Below are positions 6,187 through 7,261 of a stretch of DNA of 7,261 nucleotides, piece by piece; position 1 is the stretch's first letter, and every line of letters starts with the position of its first letter. Under the pieces are notes generated by a model that was given only the letters and a program-made list of their open reading frames with translations, searched no databases and was not told the origin of the DNA. Origin of the DNA: Verrucomicrobiota bacterium (lineage in GTDB: Bacteria > Verrucomicrobiota > Verrucomicrobiia > Chthoniobacterales > JAFAMB01); the NCBI GenBank assembly GCA_019236035.1, contig JAFAJU010000610.1, positions 1 to 7,261 of the forward strand, written 5' to 3'. Made by a program: the position numbers and the translations under genes.

Positions 6187-6594
6187 ATGATGGATACAAA
6201 AGTGGACTGGGATCAGTTGGTGGATGCTCTTAGAGATGAGTTACAAGAGAAGGGAGGGCTCATCCGGTTATTGAATCAGCAAACGGAAACTTTGTATCGC
6301 CGCGACTTCACGGAAAATGAGCGGTTGGAAGAGCAAATTAGAGTCCAGCTGCGTCTGATCTCGCGTTGCACTAAAGGTCGGGAGTTCGCATTGCGGCAAA
6401 CTGCGTCTAAGTTTCAGCTGAACGACGATGTGCAATCACCTGAAGTTATCCGCAGCTTCCCCGAATACGTACACCCGCTGCTCGAAGCCCTTTTTTCGGA
6501 AGTCGATCGACTAAGTAACCGCATGGAGGAACGTCTCAGACAAAATCAGGGGCTCAAAGAAAGATTTCTCTTTGAGACTCCTTCCACAGTTTAA
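6187..6594 (+). CDS. flgN: FlgN-like flagellar export chaperone
   Basis: This 135-residue protein looks like FlgN, the cytoplasmic chaperone that delivers the hook-filament junction proteins FlgK and FlgL to the flagellar export gate. It is almost wholly helical and charged. A long amphipathic N-terminal helix pair starts with WDQLVDALRDELQEKGGLIRLLNQQTETLYRRD (residues 8-40), the pattern of the FlgN family, and continues through about residue 75. A second coiled-coil-like segment (about 93-130, PLLEALFSEVDRLSNRMEERLRQ) follows a short break. There is no signal peptide or membrane helix. Tandem ATG codons at 6187 and 6190 offer the start; no SD is present, so coupling to fliA, 17 bp upstream, is likely. 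Sequence conservation in this family is poor, so the call rests on length, helix pattern and position between fliA and csrA. Another small flagellar chaperone such as FliT is the main alternative. Confidence 0.72.
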   Translation: MMDTKVDWDQLVDALRDELQEKGGLIRLLNQQTETLYRRDFTENERLEEQIRVQLRLISRCTKGREFALRQTASKFQLNDDVQSPEVIRSFPEYVHPLLEALFSEVDRLSNRMEERLRQNQGLKERFLFETPSTV

Positions 6595-6624
6595 TCACAG
6601 GTCGCTCGGTGAGTCCCTCCGATG

Positions 6625-6643
6625 TAGACTGTCTAGGTAATAT
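6625..6643 (+). promoter_or_regulatory. small inverted repeat and TAATAT box upstream of csrA
   Basis: The 94-bp gap before csrA holds an 11-bp inverted repeat, TAGAC-T-GTCTA (6625-6635), followed by TAATAT at 6638-6643, which resembles a -10 box. The hexamer 17 bp upstream is not a good -35. A transcript from here would have a leader of about 40 nt. This could be a separate csrA promoter with an operator, but support is slight. Confidence 0.25.
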
Positions 6644-6680
6644 CTAACCAGGTAACTCACAAGCGTACATTACAGAAGGT

Positions 6681-6692
6681 AGCGAAGGATGT
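6681..6692 (+). promoter_or_regulatory. csrA: possible CsrA-binding site over the csrA start codon
   Basis: The mRNA reads AGCGAAGGAUGU here. Its last eight bases fit the ARGGAUGU end of the known CsrA consensus RUACARGGAUGU, and the GGA overlaps the ATG. Binding would block initiation. The first bases of the consensus are not matched, and a stable hairpin presenting GGA in its loop is not evident. Confidence 0.3.
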
Positions 6693-6943
6693 TAATTCTA
6701 TCGAGAAAGGTAAACGAGGGCATCATCATAGGAGATCTGATCCATATCAAAGTCACCAGGATCGACGGCGATGCAGTTAAGATCGGTATCGAGGCCCCCA
6801 AAGAAATTCCGATTTTTCGAACTGAAATTTATCAGGGCGGACATTCCGGTAGTTTGAAGTCAAGCGGGATAAAAGCCGACCGTACAGAGTCGGCGCTGAA
6901 ACCGGCGGCAAAGCCCGTTGAGGAGAAGTTACCGGTCGTCTAG
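6689..6943 (+). CDS. csrA: carbon storage regulator CsrA (RNA-binding translational regulator)
   Basis: CsrA is a dimeric RNA-binding protein that attaches to GGA motifs in mRNA leaders and usually blocks translation. In many flagellated bacteria it controls flagellin and is titrated by FliW. The core (residues 1-48) is intact: MLILSRKVNEGIIIGD, the IHIKVTRIDGDAVKIGIEAPKEI strands and PIFRTEIYQ. The RNA-contacting L4, R6 and R44 are conserved; the residue before R44 is Phe where many homologues have His. The remaining 36 residues form a flexible, Lys- and Pro-containing tail longer than in E. coli CsrA (61 residues), as is common outside the gammaproteobacteria. The ATG at 6689 has AGAAGG 9 nt upstream as SD. 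It lies 94 bp after the FlgN-like gene. An ARGGAUGU-type CsrA site overlaps its own start codon, hinting at autoregulation. Confidence 0.95.
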   Translation: MLILSRKVNEGIIIGDLIHIKVTRIDGDAVKIGIEAPKEIPIFRTEIYQGGHSGSLKSSGIKADRTESALKPAAKPVEEKLPVV

Positions 6944-7029
6944 CTGATTTTCACTTTGCCAATTGAACGTGGCCATTTTGCGCTTGCAGAACGGTTGCGC
7001 GCGGCTTGATTCCTAGGCTGATAGCGCAC

Positions 7030-7117
7030 GCCGATGTGGCGGAATGGCAGACGCAACGGACTTAAAATCCGTTGACCCGAAAGGGTCGTGCGGGTTCGAG
7101 TCCCGCCATCGGCACCA
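7030..7117 (+). tRNA. trnL: tRNA-Leu (anticodon UAA), CCA encoded
   Basis: The sequence folds as a type II tRNA. The acceptor stem GCCGATG (7030-7036) pairs with CATCGGC (7107-7113), followed by discriminator A and an encoded CCA. The anticodon stem ACGGA/TCCGT encloses loop CTTAAAA, with TAA at 7063-7065. The long variable arm GACCC-GAAA-GGGTC (7074-7087) is typical of Leu. The T arm is GCGGG-TTCGAGT-CCCGC (7090-7106). It reads UUA and, by wobble, UUG codons. A terminator lies 15 bp downstream, so it is probably a single-gene unit. Confidence 0.98.
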
Positions 7118-7132
7118 GAGATTTTGAGCGGG

Positions 7133-7165
7133 AAAGGCTTCTGGACTTGATCCAGAAGCCTTTTT
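7133..7165 (+). terminator. intrinsic terminator after tRNA-Leu
   Basis: AAAGGCTTCTGGA (7133-7145) pairs perfectly with TCCAGAAGCCTTT (7151-7163) around a 5-nt loop, and a T5 run occupies 7161-7165. This is a classical Rho-independent terminator for the tRNA transcript. The remaining bases to the end of the window (7166-7261) contain no gene that I can support. Confidence 0.92.
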
Positions 7166-7261
7166 CTCGTTTTGATCGAATTGCAGATGGTCGGCTGGTA
7201 GAGCAGGCTTATTTTCAGTCTGAGCTGGCCGCGAACTCACACGCTCACACGGAGAATATCC

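Noticed and set aside
7189..7225. tRNA-like segment (GGCTGGTAGAGC followed by a loop-like stretch) near the window end
   Set aside because: The D-stem halves do not pair, the anticodon-like loop has the wrong size, and no acceptor or T arm is present.
7013..7240. A 75-codon open frame on the minus strand across the tRNA-Leu gene
   Set aside because: It is the antisense translation of a tRNA gene (the well-known spurious CRWRDSNPH-type product) and contains the terminator as well; the tRNA explains the sequence.

Overview
The window is ordinary bacterial chromosome of moderate GC content, densely packed, with no insertion sequence, phage gene, CRISPR array or rRNA visible. The HU protein (with GVNPKT where most HU proteins have GRNPKT), the futalosine-type menaquinone gene, the flagellar genes and the loose use of Shine-Dalgarno (SD) sequences together suggest a Gram-negative member of the PVC superphylum, most likely Verrucomicrobia. 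This is a judgement from protein appearance, not a search result, and Acidobacteria or another phylum cannot be excluded.

Left part (1-3190): a gamma-class carbonic anhydrase-like protein on the minus strand is divergent from an HU-type nucleoid protein, which is followed by a very strong hairpin terminator. Next comes a probable two-gene unit: an exported YceI-family lipid-binding protein and, 15 bp later, the bifunctional NAD(P)H-hydrate repair enzyme Nnr.

Middle (3188-5077): Nnr converges on an ECF-type sigma factor. The whole gap between them is a 50-bp near-perfect palindrome whose two ends are the stop codons of the two genes. The sigma factor gene is divergent from mqnE (aminofutalosine synthase, a radical SAM enzyme of the futalosine menaquinone pathway) across a short shared upstream region.

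Right part (5078-7261): about 300 bp of mostly non-coding DNA holds a possible 39-codon ORF with a good SD, an AT-rich stretch and a sigma-54-like -24/-12 element. It leads into a flagellar regulatory set: fliA (sigma-28), a FlgN-like export chaperone and csrA. Together these would control late flagellar transcription, hook-filament junction secretion and post-transcriptional control of flagellar mRNAs. A tRNA-Leu(UAA) gene with encoded CCA and a textbook terminator close the window.

I see no obviously new multi-gene system. The points most worth a second look are the stop-to-stop palindrome, the small ORF and possible sigma-54 element ahead of fliA, and the compact fliA-flgN-csrA arrangement without visible flgM or fliW.
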